Assembly (NCBI RefSeq): GCF_011075055.1
Contig: NC_058150.1
Coordinates: 3,534,001 to 3,598,000 of the forward strand
Source of the DNA: Mangifera indica
Taxonomy: Eukaryota; Streptophyta; Magnoliopsida; Sapindales; Anacardiaceae
DNA: 64,000 bases
Direction: 5' to 3'
Shown: piece by piece, positions 1-13,129 of the stretch
How the letters are laid out: each line of letters opens with the position of its first letter
Position numbering within the stretch: position 1 is the first letter of the stretch
Position numbers and translations under genes: made by a program
Notes under the pieces: model-generated
The model's database searches: none
Told to the model about the DNA's origin: nothing
Seen by the model: the letters and a program-made list of their open reading frames with translations, nothing else

Positions 1-408
1 ATTTATTTATGATATATCAAAAAATAAAATTTTAATTTATTTAATTTTGTGATTATAAAATTAACTACTAAATTTAATAAATTTAAGATTCTGATCAAAT
101 ATAATAATTCGATCCGTTTTCAAGTAACTGGCGTTTTCGAGTAAAATAATATGTCAATATTTTTTCTTTTTAATTGTTGTCACTTTCTCAGGCGAAGACA
201 CGTGTTTATCTTCTTCCTGTTCATCCTTTTAATTATTGTCTCTCTCTCCCCTGTGACAATCTCTTTCTCTCTCTCACTAATTTTTAAAGTTTATTTGCTT
301 TTGTTTTCCAAGGACGAAAAGCTGAGGGAATCTCCTCCACTCACTGTACGATCAGCTTCTTGAGTTGATACGCAGACTAGCAACTCACACTCGCCTCTTC
401 TTCGCTTC
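1..408 (+). promoter_or_regulatory. AT-rich upstream region and CT-rich leader of the RGLG gene
   Basis: The first ~120 bases are AT-rich with no coding signal. From about 180 to 280 there are several CT-rich stretches, typical of plant 5' leaders. No clear TATA box was pinned down, so the transcription start is not defined. The small reading frame at 151-363 is treated as leader sequence because it has no recognisable protein features. Confidence 0.4.
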
Positions 409-448
409 ATGGTGGCTACTCTACTGGTTCCTTTACTCTCTTACGTGG

Positions 449-960
449 GTAAGTCATGTATCTAAAGCCCTTTTTTTGGTCTGCTCTTTTGCTTGATTCC
501 TAAATGATGTGAAAACAAGTGACGAATTTTCTTTGGAACTTTTGATTCTTTTGTTACATTTTCTCTAGGCTTGTTATTTAAGGTATATTGTTTTTACTCT
601 TTAGAGCTTGATTTTGTTCTGTTGGGTTTACCTGATTCTGTGTGCTGAAAAGTATGTATTCTTAAGAAAGAGGAATTGGAAGAATGTAGAGTTTTCTTGG
701 AAATTTCTTTCCCTTGCATTGCCAAACACCCATTTATTTCTTTTGAAAGGTGATTTTTTGCGAGGCTTTTGCTGTTGATTTGGATTTCTTGATTTGGCCC
801 CCATGGTGTATCCAATAGTGAAAGGGAGAAGTGGGTTGTTTTAAGAGTCATTGGGGGAGAGAATTGAGAATTATTCAAGTAATTTTTTTCTTTTTTGTCG
901 GATAGCAGAAGTTCATATTCATTTTTTTATGTTTGAGCTCTTCTGCTGTTTGCTTTATAG
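449..960 (+). other. Probable intron in the 5' untranslated leader of the RGLG gene
   Basis: A good donor (GTAAGT at 449) and a good acceptor (TTTATAG ending at 960) bracket 512 bases that hold no coding signal and lie upstream of the ATG at 1060. Leader introns are common in plant housekeeping genes. No transcript evidence is available here. Confidence 0.55.
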
Positions 961-1059
961 GTATTGATTCAGTCTGGTGTAATTATTTGCGTGCCGTGCT
1001 GTGAAGGAGATAAGTGGATTTTGTTTGAAATTAGTGAACTTCTGTGGATAATTTAGTTG

Positions 1060-4000
1060 ATGGGAGCCAGAAACTCAAGGTCCAGTTGGAGGCAGAATTC
1101 ATGGGGTTCTCACCATGGGTATTCTCATTCACCGTATGGTCAAGAAAATCAGAATTGGGGTTCTCAGCAGCTCAGCCACAATAGTCAAGAAGTCAGACTT
1201 ATCCACCCCAGCAAACATATTCTTCACAATGGTATAATCCCTCTTCTGAACGATACAGTGGTAACACAAGGAAGCCTGATAGGAGGTATTCCAGAATTGC
1301 TGACGATTACAAGTCCTTACATGAGGTAATATCACATACTAGAAGTACTTAAGTAGATGAACTAGGCATTTATTTTTTATTTTCATGTAGTTCTGAATTC
1401 CTCTCTTTCTTGGTATGATAATTGAATGGCTTTTACGAATTCTAAAATGATCCATCTTCCATCATTTTGACTTGTGACATTCTGTCAACTGCGTATACAA
1501 ATTCATTAACCTTCTGTGTAGGTGACTGCAGCTCTTGCTCATACTGGCCTTGAATCATCTAATCTCATTGTTGGCATTGATTTTACAAAGAGCAATGAGT
1601 GGACAGGTTGAAATGGTTCTTCAGTGCTTTATATATGTTATGGCATTATTTAGCATTCTAAAGCTAGTTTAATAAATAGGTGCACGATCATATAACAGAC
1701 GAAGCTTGCATCGTATTGGAGATGGCTTAAATCCTTATGAACAAGCAATATCCATTATTGGGAAAACCTTAGCTGCATTTGATGAGGATAATTTGATTCC
1801 GTGCTATGGATTTGGGGATGGTATGCTTTCTTTCACTGTTATTTTTATTAATTTATTATTATTATTTTTGTTATAGTTTATTTGTCAGAAATCTGTGGTT
1901 GATAAGCATCACATTCTTGTAATGGTAGCATCAACACACGATCTAGATGTCTTCAGTTTCTTTCCAGATGACAGATTTTGTAATGGATTTGAGGAGGTGT
2001 TAAGTCGGTATAGGGAAATTGTGCCTCATTTACAACTTGCAGGTTTGGTCTGTATCCTTCTAGTAGTGCCATGTTTTATATTCTGGAGTACCTCTTCAAG
2101 GTTAGTTGTTTCGTTCCTGTATCTTATAGTTTTTGATTTTTCATGACAGGACCAACGTCATTTGCCCCTGTAATTGAAATGGCCATGACCATCGTTGAGC
2201 AGAGTGGTGGTCAGTACCATGTATTATTGATAATTGCTGATGGGCAGGTATTTACCTCAAATATAAATATAATCTTAGATCTGTAAGCAAATAGAGGGAT
2301 GGATTACTATGATCGTAGGTTATTCAAATTGAAAATGAATTGGAAAAAGAATCGAACTTCTGGTTACAAAGCTGATAAAATCCTGTTATTTTTACCATAT
2401 GTGTTATGCAATAATAGGTGATTTATCTTAAGACAGTTGGATCTTTGTTATAAGTTGGGGTTGACCCAACTTTGATGGTTGTCTCAGGTAACTAGAAGTG
2501 TTGATACCGAGCCTGGCCGATTAAGTCCACAGGAGCAGAAGACAGTTGAGGCTATAGTAGAAGCCAGGTGAAATTTAGCTCCTTAAGTTCTTGGCATTGG
2601 TTTGTTTGTCTGACTCTTATCTTATTTTTATTTTGTTCTAGTAAGATTCCCCTGTCAATTGTTCTAGTTGGGGTGGGGGATGGGCCTTGGGACATGATGA
2701 AAGAATTTGATGATAACATCCCTGCCCGAGCTTTTGATAATTTCCAGGTAGGTGTCTGGGACATGATTATTTCTCTTTACACTTGTCAGCTAATTATGTA
2801 ACTTTCTAGTGGTACTCACATTTTGTGTGTGTCTGCATTTTTTCTAGTTTGTGAATTTTACAGAAATAATGTCAAAGAATCATGAACAATCTCGAAAGGA
2901 AACAGAGTTTGCCCTTGCTGCTTTAATGGAGATTCCCTCTCAGTATAAGGCAACAATAGAGCTTAACATACTGGGGTAATAAGTGATTCATCCAATCGTT
3001 ATTGTTATTTTTGTGTATTTTTGTATATATATATATGTATCGACATAAATTTCATTGTCATATATCACTTGCAGTCACCGGATGGGAAATGTTCCAGAGA
3101 GGTCCCCCTCCCTCCACCTTTATATGGTGCAACAACTGTCAGCAGGTCAAAACCTTCCTATTCTACCTCTACTAGTTTCAAGCCGAATGCTCCTTATGAA
3201 AGGGACAGTCAGCCTGTCAGCTCAGCTCCTCCTGTTACAAGTTCTACATATGATAACCAGGTATCTAGGTTTTTGAACAGAATGATCAAATTTTTTTTAT
3301 AACTTCCTTAACAAGCTGCCATTGGACAGTAAGATAGGAATTAGAACATGTTGGGGAATAGAGCGTTAATGCATCAAATCCAATGAAAATAAAGGATGCT
3401 TGGTGCTTTGTCCTTATTGCATGATTGTTATTCCTTCTAGCGGTTACTAGAAAACAGCTCTTCCCTTAAACTAGCTCTTTTCATTTTGTTAAGATGAGTT
3501 ACCCCATTCCTAACATGTTCCAGTTGTGTTGCTTTAGTATCTGTATTCACTTAATGTTGGAGGCTCTGGATATTGTCAGTGCAAAAAATGGTTAGCTATA
3601 AGAGAAAGAGGCAAAAAGTTTACAACATTGCCAACTAGGCCATTTATTTTGTTAAATTATAATGAATTTTTTATTGCATGTAAGGTATCTTTGTGCTCTG
3701 CTTTTACCTTAATAAAATCAATTGTATCTAGACTAGTTTATCAGATTCTGAGTGAGGCTTTAGATTTAACATCTGCCAGTTAATGTCTGAGATACTGTTG
3801 TGATTCTTTATGACTCCCAGTCAGTTTGCCAGAAAAAAAGCAGATGTGCAATAAATGGACAAATTAACATTTAATGTGGACTTGCATCTAGATTGTGAGC
3901 TTCCAGTGTCTGCGCTTGTTGCCTTATAAACTTCTTGTTTGATTATAACATTGATAAATAAAGTATTTATTGTCATGAAGGTTGACTATGAATGTTGGGG

Positions 4001-4269
4001 CTAACATTTCTGTTGCTCTGGACAGCTTTGTGTCATTTGCCTCACTAATGTGAAGGATATGGCCTTTGGTTGCGGTCACCAGGTGATCCCAACTTGTATT
4101 CCTAGTTTTTTTTTTGTGTCAGACGGTATGAAGGATATATACTAAGAGAATATACTGACACTCTTATTTTCTGTCTTCCTTTTGTCAGACATGTTGTGAA
4201 TGTGGACAGGACCTTCAATTATGTCCCATATGTCGAAGCCCGATTCAGACCAGAATTAAGCTCTACTAA
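1060..4269 (+). pseudogene. RGLG-type E3 ubiquitin ligase (copine/VWA plus RING) with two 1-base frameshifts
   Basis: Eleven coding exons match plant RGLG proteins: 1060-1325, 1522-1606, 1680-1820, 1929-2042, 2150-2247, 2488-2567, 2642-2747, 2848-2975, 3075-3260, 4026-4082 and 4189-4269, with normal GT/AG junctions. RGLG proteins are membrane-associated E3 ligases in hormone and stress signalling. The N-terminus begins MGARNS, a likely N-myristoylation site. The copine/VWA domain follows (motif GIDFTKSNEWTG), and the C-terminus is a complete C3HC4 RING finger (CVICL, CGHQTCCECG, CPICR) ending IKLY. The frame is broken twice. At about 1189-1195 the frame must move by one base to reach the conserved Q/Y/P-rich linker. 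At about 3097-3103 (VPER to PLPPPLYG) one base is again missing. Restoring one base at each point would give about 447 residues, the usual family length. The gene is either recently disabled or carries two assembly errors. I could not find a splice choice that rescues either shift. Confidence 0.85.
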
Positions 4270-5478
4270 GCTACATATAACCATGTTTATGAATTAATTA
4301 CTTGCAGAAATTCTTTGTAGTTCATCAGCTATGGATGAAAAGCATATTAGGCTTGCTTAATTCAGCTTCAGATTTCTAAGAAAAGGAAAGGAAAAAAGAT
4401 TCTTTTGTCTGTTTGTTAAATACAGGAGATAGCTAATGTACATATTATTTTTTTTCCTTTTTATTATGTTCATTCACATTCAGTTTTTTGGCTGATGAAT
4501 TGTTCCAATTTAGTTTCCTTTTCAATGGAAGATTGGTGCAGTAAAAGCTATAAAGATTTATGGCTGTGATACAGCTGAGAAATGGAATTTGACTTATTGA
4601 GCAGATTGATGATTTGCATAAATAATGTGGGCTATAGGTAAAGAAATTTACCGTGTTTTAGTGAACAGTTAAAAATTAGGTCAGGCTGAGGTTGGCAGCA
4701 TGGCATCAATTTCTTCTTGTAGTTGGTAATCCTCTGGTGGTGGTGGTGGTGGGGTTTTTTATTTGCCCACATTGTTTGAAATGGCTACCCAAAAACTCTT
4801 TTACTCTTTTATTTGCTTTTTTGTGCTTCAGGATGGTGTAAACAAATTGAATTCGAAATCTAACTATAATATCTCTCTTTAAATACATACTCTTGAGGGA
4901 ATAGATGTTTTTTGCATTAAATGGTTTAATCAAATTTGTCTGAATTCCTACAATTTACGATATAGTATTTTATAATTGTTCGAATGTGGATGAATGGATT
5001 TGAGTAAAGATCCATATAATATATGATTGTGTTATGCAATTGATTTCATTTGAAAATCTAATTAGATTCTTAAAACGAAGTGTTTATAATATTCCTCCAC
5101 TTATATCATAGTATGAGGTGATGGAAGATGGGTGTAAAACTCGTCTTTGTGATTCATTTTGTATTCTAAAGTGACTAATAAAATAATAATAAAATTATGC
5201 ATACATATTTTTTATGTACAATTTGAAGTATAGATAATGTGTCATTATGTAATTGAATGATTTTGAATTTAAAATAAAATAATACCTATTCATTGGATGA
5301 CATATTATTTATGTATTTAAATTATGTATTAAAAATATATACACATAATATGAATAGAATATTGCTTGTCTTTGATGGTTTTCAATAATTATGAGGAGCA
5401 TTTTAATAATTGTAAACAAACTTTCCGTGTATTGAAGATTTCACAAAGGGCATTTAGAGACCCTAATCTCATGCATCT
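4270..5478. other. 3' flank of RGLG and AT-rich intergenic DNA
   Basis: No gene is recognised. The first part is likely the RGLG 3' untranslated region. A short (GGT)n run lies at about 4737-4752. The stretch 5000-5400 is very AT-rich. The open frame at 4706-4933 on the minus strand resembles nothing known. Confidence 0.5.
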
Positions 5479-5542
5479 TGGGCCGATATGGGCTTTTAAG
5501 TCAGCAACTGAGTGGGCTTCTTCATTATTATTGGGCGGCCCA
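5479..5542 (+). promoter_or_regulatory. Cluster of site II (TGGGCC/T) elements ahead of the PPR gene
   Basis: Within 64 bases there are TGGGCC at 5479, TGGGCT at 5489, TGGGCT at 5513, TGGGCG at 5532 and the reverse form GGCCCA at 5537. They lie about 100-170 bases upstream of the PPR start codon. Site II motifs are TCP-factor targets, enriched in plant promoters of nuclear genes for mitochondria, ribosomes and the cell cycle. This fits the predicted mitochondrial product. That they work here is inferred. Confidence 0.65.
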
Positions 5543-5644
5543 TGAACAGGCCACAAAGACGACGCTCATTAGCATTTAGCACAAAGTGGCTTCTTCTTCC
5601 TCGTTGTAAAATCTTAAAACCCTTCCTTTCACTGTCCTTCCGCA

Positions 5645-8600
5645 ATGAGACTCCTCCAATCCATTTACGGTAACGTTACATCACTTCACAGCTCCAATTC
5701 CATTCCAGCTTCTTTCATTTACAATTTTTTTCATTCTTTTTTGCTTCTTTTTGAGCAGGTCACCACAGATCACTCGGCCGAGCCCTGAGCCGCCGGTTCT
5801 TGAGTGCTTCAACGGAGGAGTACGCCAGGAGAAACTACGCGAACAACGTCTCGGAGTACAACTCCGTTGTTTCATCTCTGACTGCTCAGAGAAGGCATTA
5901 CTTGTTGAGAGACGCTTATGATGATATGATACTGGACGGCGTGCAGCCTACGCGCGATGTTTTTCATTCGCTAATTTTAGGGACTATGAAAGGCAGCCGC
6001 TTACAGGACGCTGTTTTCTTTAAAGATCAAATGAAAGCTGGTGGTTTACTTCCTGATGTATGTTCGTTTCTTTGCTTTATTTTAAGCAGTTTTGAGATTA
6101 TTAATAAACTTTTCTGTGTATGAATATTAGTTGCTTCTATAATTTTTTGAAAATATTTTTTCAAATTATGAAAATAATTATAAACTTGGAGGAGTCGGTA
6201 CTGGGGAAAGTGCGGTAACATTGAAGGTTAAGTGGAAATGTGAATAGATGATATGGAGCAGCGTGTACAATGTCACTTTTAGGATGTTATCGGATTGATT
6301 CTCTGGAAACATTTTTTAAGAAACGGTTACCAAAAGTTTTTTTCTTGTTGTTTATATTTAGAAAATGGATATCTTTTTTGAAAAAAAATGAAGTTAAATG
6401 AATGCATTCTTAGTTGTCCTGAAAGTTTTTACTGCCAAATTTTCTGTTACTGTGTTTTGTTACATACTTCTGTTTGTTAATTGTGATAAATCTTTTGTTA
6501 TAGGTATCTTTGTACAACTTTTTGATATCAACCTGTGGGAAATGTAAGAATTCTGAACAGGCAATTCGGGTATGTTTGTGTGTTAAATTTTATCAGAAAC
6601 TAAAATCAGATTTTATGAAGTTCTTATATTTTCAATTTGCCTCTTTTAATGAAAGATCTTTGAAGAAATGAAGAACGATCAAGTTAAGCCGAATGGCCAA
6701 ACGTATGTTTGTTTACTTAATGCATGTGCAGCAGCTGGCCGAATAGATCGAGTGTATGTTCCTTCTTTACCAGTTCAACTCTTCTCTCTTTTTAGTTCAG
6801 TGGCTATGTCAGGTCCTTAGCTCAGGGTTCTACTGAACAGGTGGGCTTGGGTTGTATGCAATACATCAGTTGGTGGTCTGTGTTCGTTGCTTGTTAATAA
6901 AAATTTAGAATGCTTTCTTTACAAGTTAACAATTATTTAATGTTGCTACTTGGTTCACTGATAAATTTAGTCATTTATATATGGTATTTGTTGAGGTCAT
7001 CACTCTTGAATGTGATAGCTAAATTGCATATCGTACTATGTATCAAAAACCAAATTTATCAATATCATGTATTATATTGTAGGATATGCCTTTTAAAAAA
7101 TAATATAAGAAAATATTAATAAGATAATAAAAAAATTCTAATTGACATGTTTAAAAAATATCACAAAAACCTTTGAAAATATAAAATTTCTCATATACAC
7201 CATTCCTAGATCTTCATTTTCTTAAAAAAGATAGATTAATCTATACTAGTAATATGCATGGTATCATATAATATGTATTGTAGTATACACTATATGCACT
7301 GTATTGTACTAGTTTGATATACTTGATAATACATATTGTTTTTCACTTGTATTGTATCATAGGATATATATCATGTATTGTAGGATACTAATAACCATGC
7401 TTTTGACCTTGTGGAGGAAAAGCAATTTGGAGAGAATTGCTTTTTTTTTAAGGAGAAAAACATTGTCATTAGTTGGTGATGAAAGCGTCAACCATCTAAC
7501 CTTGTGCATCATAAAAATATGTAACTACTGTAGTCTTTTTGTGCCTAACTTCTTGAGCCTGTATCTGGCTCATTGATTGAAGGCTACTATCATGTTGTGT
7601 CCTGTAATAGGCTGCTCTGTCAACCTGCCTTTGTTCATCCTTGTGTTAATTAAATTTTACAGGTATGCAATTGTTCGTGATATGACTGCAGCTGGTGCTG
7701 GGTTAAATAAGTTCTGCTATGCTGGACTTATAGCCGCACATATGAATAAGAAACCACAAACAGATGCTACAACCGCCGCCAAAGTAATTTATAACATTTC
7801 CATCTGCTTTGAATATGAATTCATTTTGCCTTTAAAAGCTTTTCTAATAGCTTCTTTGTGGTGAAAGATTATTGAGTTTGTAGAAGCATCAAAGGGTTGG
7901 TCATCTGTTGAAGCATCAAGTACCAATGCAGAAAATGTAATGATGGGTGTTTCTGAAGAAGAATTGTACAATTTACCTACAGCTGATTATGTGCACAGAC
8001 GAGGATTTGTGAATAGGCAACTAACTGTATATCATTTTGCATTTCATGCTTGTGCTGAGCTTAGAAATGTAGAGGTAGTCTCTCACATTATAGCTTGTTT
8101 TATCATCACTACATGATGAAATTTCTGCCAGTTTCTCTCTTCCTTTTTGTTACTGTCTGCTTTTCGCTCATACATTGAAGGTTTTGTTATATTTTGAATG
8201 CTCTTCATGATATTGACAAGATGATATCTGTGTCAGACAAAGGGTATGATGTCATATTACTTCTACCAATTTAGAAGTGCTGGCCCTTCATTTCTACGTT
8301 AGCAATCCTCTCTCTCTCTAATGGCTATAAATTAGTCTGTACTTGTACCATATTTCTTTTCTGATTTTGCCGAAGATTAATGAGAAAACATAATAATTTT
8401 TATGTGGAAGCAGCCTTTAAATTTGTTTTATCTCTTTGCCAGATCTTTTTTTTTAATTTTTTGAATCCATGGGTTTGTCAGACACATTTAAGAGTTCTTG
8501 AAATGTAAATATATGTCTTATGCCATTTTGACACCAATAAGATCCTATGCCTTATTTTTTATATCATTATGAAAGGATTTTAGTCTAGGTTTTAAACATA

Positions 8601-11263
8601 CTTAACTGTTCACTAGAGGCTTATAATAACTTTTGAATGAGATTGTTGAGGTTTCTTTTTCTCGCTGAACAAGCTCATCTCGAACCTAGATATTTGAGTG
8701 GTAATATTTTGTTAAATTTGTGGAGTATTATTTTATTGGTTGGTTTGTTTATTGTTGAGCTTGTATTTGCATCCTATGCATGCACAAATTATAAGCATGA
8801 TCTTTTGGTGGTTGTGGAAGGGGTGCATTCTTACTTATCCAGCTCCAGTTTAAAAAAAAAAGGAACAAGGAATTTTGCCTGCGCTCTCTAGTTTTAGCAA
8901 ACTCAAAATGTCACCAAGCTATCAACTTTTTCATGACCATTAGTACTGTATTTTTATGCTGCATAAAGAGTTTGCTGCCAATTTTTCCCTGTTAATTTTT
9001 GCATATTCTTTTGTGTTGTGATAGGCAATGGAAACACTTTTGGAGATGCTAAAGAAGGAAGGAAAAGTTCCTGATGCCTTTATTGTGATGCAGACAATGA
9101 GGTATAGTCGTTGTTAATTAATTACTGCTTAATTATTCGTTTCATACCTAGAAACTTCTCAATCTTTCCTATGGTTTCATTGAGGTCTAAAGTATTGGGG
9201 CTATTTGCGGATCGTACTACTGGGGTAGCCAGGAAACTTGTGGGTCATAATGTTCTAAGTTTAATCTTATGGTTGAAATTGAGGCCTTTTGCCTCTTAAG
9301 TCTAATTCTTGGAGTTCTCAGCCTTGTTATTAACATACCTATTTGTTTGTGGTATATATATTTGCATACAAGTTGTTTAATACTGATTCATTTGTTCATT
9401 TTATGGATTATCAAATGATATCTGATTTGATTCAGAGTTTCATTATTTGAAATTTCTGTTTTTAATTATTTTGTAACTGGGAAATGTTGCTTGCTATGTC
9501 AGCAATTTTGTATACTTCTGAAAACTTGAGCATTTGGTGTATATATGTGGAGATTCCTTTTTGTGTTTTTTTCCTGCTATTGTTATGAAGTATGTTAAGT
9601 TATTCTTGAGCTATTAGGTGAATGTACTAATCAGTAATTAGCCATACCAAAACACTAGTCTTCATTGAGTATATTTATCTGTTCAATCTTTAATTTGGCG
9701 CTTTGACTGTAAGAAATTTCAAAATGTCTTTAGCTCAATTTTCATTCAGGTGCTATCTGCATTCTGGAGACATTGATCGTGGTCATAAAACTTTTGAAGA
9801 CTATATAAATTCAGGGAAGCCTCCTGTGGCGGAACTATATGTGGTGAGTTCTGTAATGAGAATATATCTGCAATTTCCTTTTTTGATTTGTAAGAAACTA
9901 CGAAGTTCTTGTGTGAGAAAACGTAAAGAATACATAACGTTTATAAGAAAGTCTAAATAACAATAAACTAAAAGTCATGCAAGAAACATCCAACTTGGCA
10001 AACTATACCATATCAGCTTGTACTATAATGACAGGAAACCTCCCTCCTGATTCAATTGAGTTCAAAAGAAATAAATAATCTCAAATTATTTTGATATTGA
10101 TGCCCAAAGGGCAGCTAAAGGCAGTACTATCCTACAAATGTTTCTATATGGAGTTCTTGGGCTGTTCCCTGTTGGTTTCAATTTGGAGTAAGAGATATTG
10201 AAGGATTTTTTGTGTAACTACAGAGGACAAATATATCTGTAGTTGGCTAAGATATTTTTCTCTGTTAGTTCGGGACTTCAATTTGTGGCTAGTTTGTTGA
10301 AAATTGCAAGATTTACACAATCTAGTTTACTCACTGGCTATTGTTCCGTATTTGCTAGTTCAATTCATTTGAAATTATTTAGAACAGTAAGTTGGTATTT
10401 ACCTTAAAATTGACAAGCAATTAAGATGATTGTGGAAGAACAGACACTAATCTCTAACTTGTGTGGTGTAGACACTTGTAGAGGGAGCCATGGTTGGGTA
10501 TACTCCCAGGGGCATGCAACTTGCTCAGGACACATTGGTATGCTAAATTTTTTGTTTTTTTAATAATTGTTGATGTGTTTTTAGTAATATGATCTTTGTC
10601 ATGGCCTGTTTTACTCACTATATGGTTTTTCTCCCGAATGCAGGTAAACATGAATTCTAAGAACTACTTCTTGAACCCTAAAATGGGAAGTGATCTCCTC
10701 CTTGCAGCATCTGGTGAGAAGGTAAGAGAATGTGATGGTTACAAGATGGGATTCCTGTTGATCTAAGATGATACTTATTGATCCCCTTTCATTTAATGTT
10801 TATATTGTCCATTTTATGCAGACGGGTGGATATACCACTGCCAATTACATTTGGGACCTCATGCAAGCTCGCAAAATTCCTCTATTATATCCTGCGGTGG
10901 AAGCATATTATAATGGCTTGAAAGTAAGTCTTCTTGCTGTAATCAGTATTCACCAGAACTTTTGACATCTAAAATATTGTCTCTTTAAGAGTTTAATCTA
11001 CACATATTCTTAGGCTAGGCTTTTAAAGGTTGAAACTTTCCTAGGTAGGAGAAAAGGAATTTAAAGTTAGACTGAAAAAGTTAAAATTGTAGTGAGGATC
11101 TACACTGTCGATGACCATAGATTCTTATTCCTATTATCTTTATTACCTGGGGAAATTGCAGGAACGAGAGGTACCTGAAAATGATCCAAGGCTGCTATTA
11201 GTTGCTCGTACCTATGACGATTTACGTTCAAGATTTGGAGGGTTTGGACGGCAGACACAGTAG
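5645..11263 (+). CDS. Pentatricopeptide repeat protein, At4g35850 type, predicted mitochondrial
   Basis: Twelve exons join into an unbroken frame of about 444 residues: 5645-5669, 5759-6057, 6504-6569, 6656-6753, 7663-7783, 7868-8074, 9025-9101, 9750-9843, 10472-10537, 10644-10721, 10822-10923 and 11162-11263. The N-terminus is Arg/Ser/Leu-rich without acidic residues (MRLLQS, RRFLSAS), as in mitochondrial presequences. PPR-like units follow, for example DGVQPTRDVFHSLI, DVSLYNFLISTCGK and QVKPNGQTYVCLLNACAAAG. PPR proteins bind organelle RNA as helical repeats. The many introns are unusual for a plant PPR gene, most of which have none, and mark this conserved subfamily. Its exact RNA target cannot be read from sequence. 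The promoter has a site II cluster, and the RABB1b gene lies two genes downstream on the other strand, as At4g35850 and At4g35860 are paired in Arabidopsis. The start is the first ATG, placed on a tiny 25-base exon. Confidence 0.93.
7010..7390. repeat. Degenerate TATCATGTATTGTA-type repeats within PPR intron 4
   Basis: Intron 4 of the PPR gene (6754-7662) has several imperfect copies of a motif like ATCATGTATTGTAGGATA, at about 7064-7085, 7270-7310 and 7345-7388, in AT-rich sequence. They may be an old MITE or a decayed tandem array. No clean ends or target duplication were seen. Confidence 0.4.
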
Positions 11264-13129
11264 TTGCCTGAGATACAAGGAAAAACTCAGTTGGAGCCTC
11301 CAACGTGGTTTGTCATGAACAGTTTTGCATTGCCAAGCCATAATGTCAATCTCAATTCAACAAAATTTTGATGATAACTAAATCCAACGCACCTATTACG
11401 AGAAATTTTGAAATCTTTATTTGTTATTATTTTTACATAATTAAGGGCTAGGTTTGTATTAAATCGACCAAACATGTGGTTCCTGATTGACTAGAAGTGA
11501 TATTTAGTGTGTTTGGATAACTAATTCTTATTCAGTGAAGTTGTTGCTAAGAATTTTTTGAGGTCTTGGAAATAACAAAAGTCCTCTCGTTGGAGTTTTA
11601 GCTTAGTAGTATTGAAATTTTTGTTATTTTAGAAAATTTAAGATATTTTTTTGTTATATTATGTCATTTTAATTATATTATTCGTTACCACATTGGTAGC
11701 ATAGGCTCAAGGAGACTCGGTGTGGAAGCTTGTGAGGGTATCCAACTTTGTGGAATTCCGAATAAGAATATAGACAGATATACACCGGAAAGTGAATAGT
11801 TTGGTCGATATTGTATTGTTTAGACTTGTTGTTTTTTCTAGGAAAAAAATCATAAATTGAAATTAAATTAATTTTGAGTTGTATTGAATCGAATTAAAAT
11901 TATTGATTAATCAGACTAAATTTTGGTTAATTGGTTTTAAAGAATTTTAAATGGTTGCTTTACTTTATTATTTTTTAATCAATTATTTGAAAATTGGCTT
12001 ATTATTTTATTATTATTTTTTAATTTTTCTTAAATAGGTTCAGATTAGTTAATTGAATTTGAAAAATGAACAAGCCGGTAACTAAATTGAAAATCAATTT
12101 TGTTCTATTCTTGAATCGTTGTCTAAATTAGTTTTTTAAATAATTTTTTTATATGACTTTTAGTTTAAAAATTAATTCAATTTGATTATAAAATAATTTT
12201 GAACACTTCAAAAAAAAAAAAATCAAGAGTTTATGTTTATAATATTACTATTATCTGAGTAATGAAAGTGAAGAGGACTACAAGTTGTAATATTAAAATA
12301 GTAATTGAATGCTTTACGGTGTGCAAAAATTGGTGACCTAATTGACGCCATCGTAATCTTAATGTAGCGGGAGACTAATTTCGTTTTAATTATGATCGAA
12401 ATTGAGGGGAGTGAGAGTGACTCAAAAAATAAAGACAATTATTTAATATTCAGTAAATTCATGACTCGATTCCGCTACCTATTTTCTATTTATGGCTTTT
12501 AAAAGAGATCACGTTCTCTGAGACAGAGAGACTGCTTCTTCAAACCAGGGGACTGATGGTCCTGACTGAACTAAATCGCAATACCAGGTTAGGACACCAG
12601 TGACCCCGCTCTTTATAAGCTTACAAAATTAATCAAGTAGAAACTAAAACCCCTACAACTAAATCACTGCATTCTTTCTCCATCACTGTGTATCGCTAAA
12701 ACTCAGCACCTTTACTGTCACCTCGCCTGCGGCAGCTGACACTGCCTTTGTTATTCTCCAGAGCCTCTACTGTTCATTCATCGCAGCGGACACTACACTG
12801 CGTCTCTTAGCCACCACAGCGCCAAAACGCAGTAGTTGTACGCTCCAGGCCGCTTCTGGCAAGTAGCACCTCCACAGAAGTTTTACTGCAGCGCATCGAA
12901 TTTTAGACAACAAAAAAAGGTCTAGAATATGATCATTATATTAAGAATATTTTCCTGATAACACAGACATCCTTAGATAACAATTTAATTTTTCAGCAGA
13001 TGTATAATTGGCTTGCAGAATTTGTGGAACAATTTAAATTTTTAAAGAAGTTTTTGTTTATTGCTAGGTTATTTTTCTATAATAATTACATGTTTCCTTC
13101 AGTGTTCTTTAAAGTGTAATTGCTTGTTT
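11264..13129. other. Intergenic DNA between the PPR gene and the ESF2-like pseudogene
   Basis: No intact gene is seen. Sequence 11860-12200 is a run of AT-rich, imperfectly repeated words (TTAATTGG, GAATCGAATT, AAAATTGA), which looks like a decayed transposon. At 12500-12900 base composition becomes more even. That stretch may be the old promoter and leader of the ESF2-like copy, but I see no firm signal. Confidence 0.35.
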
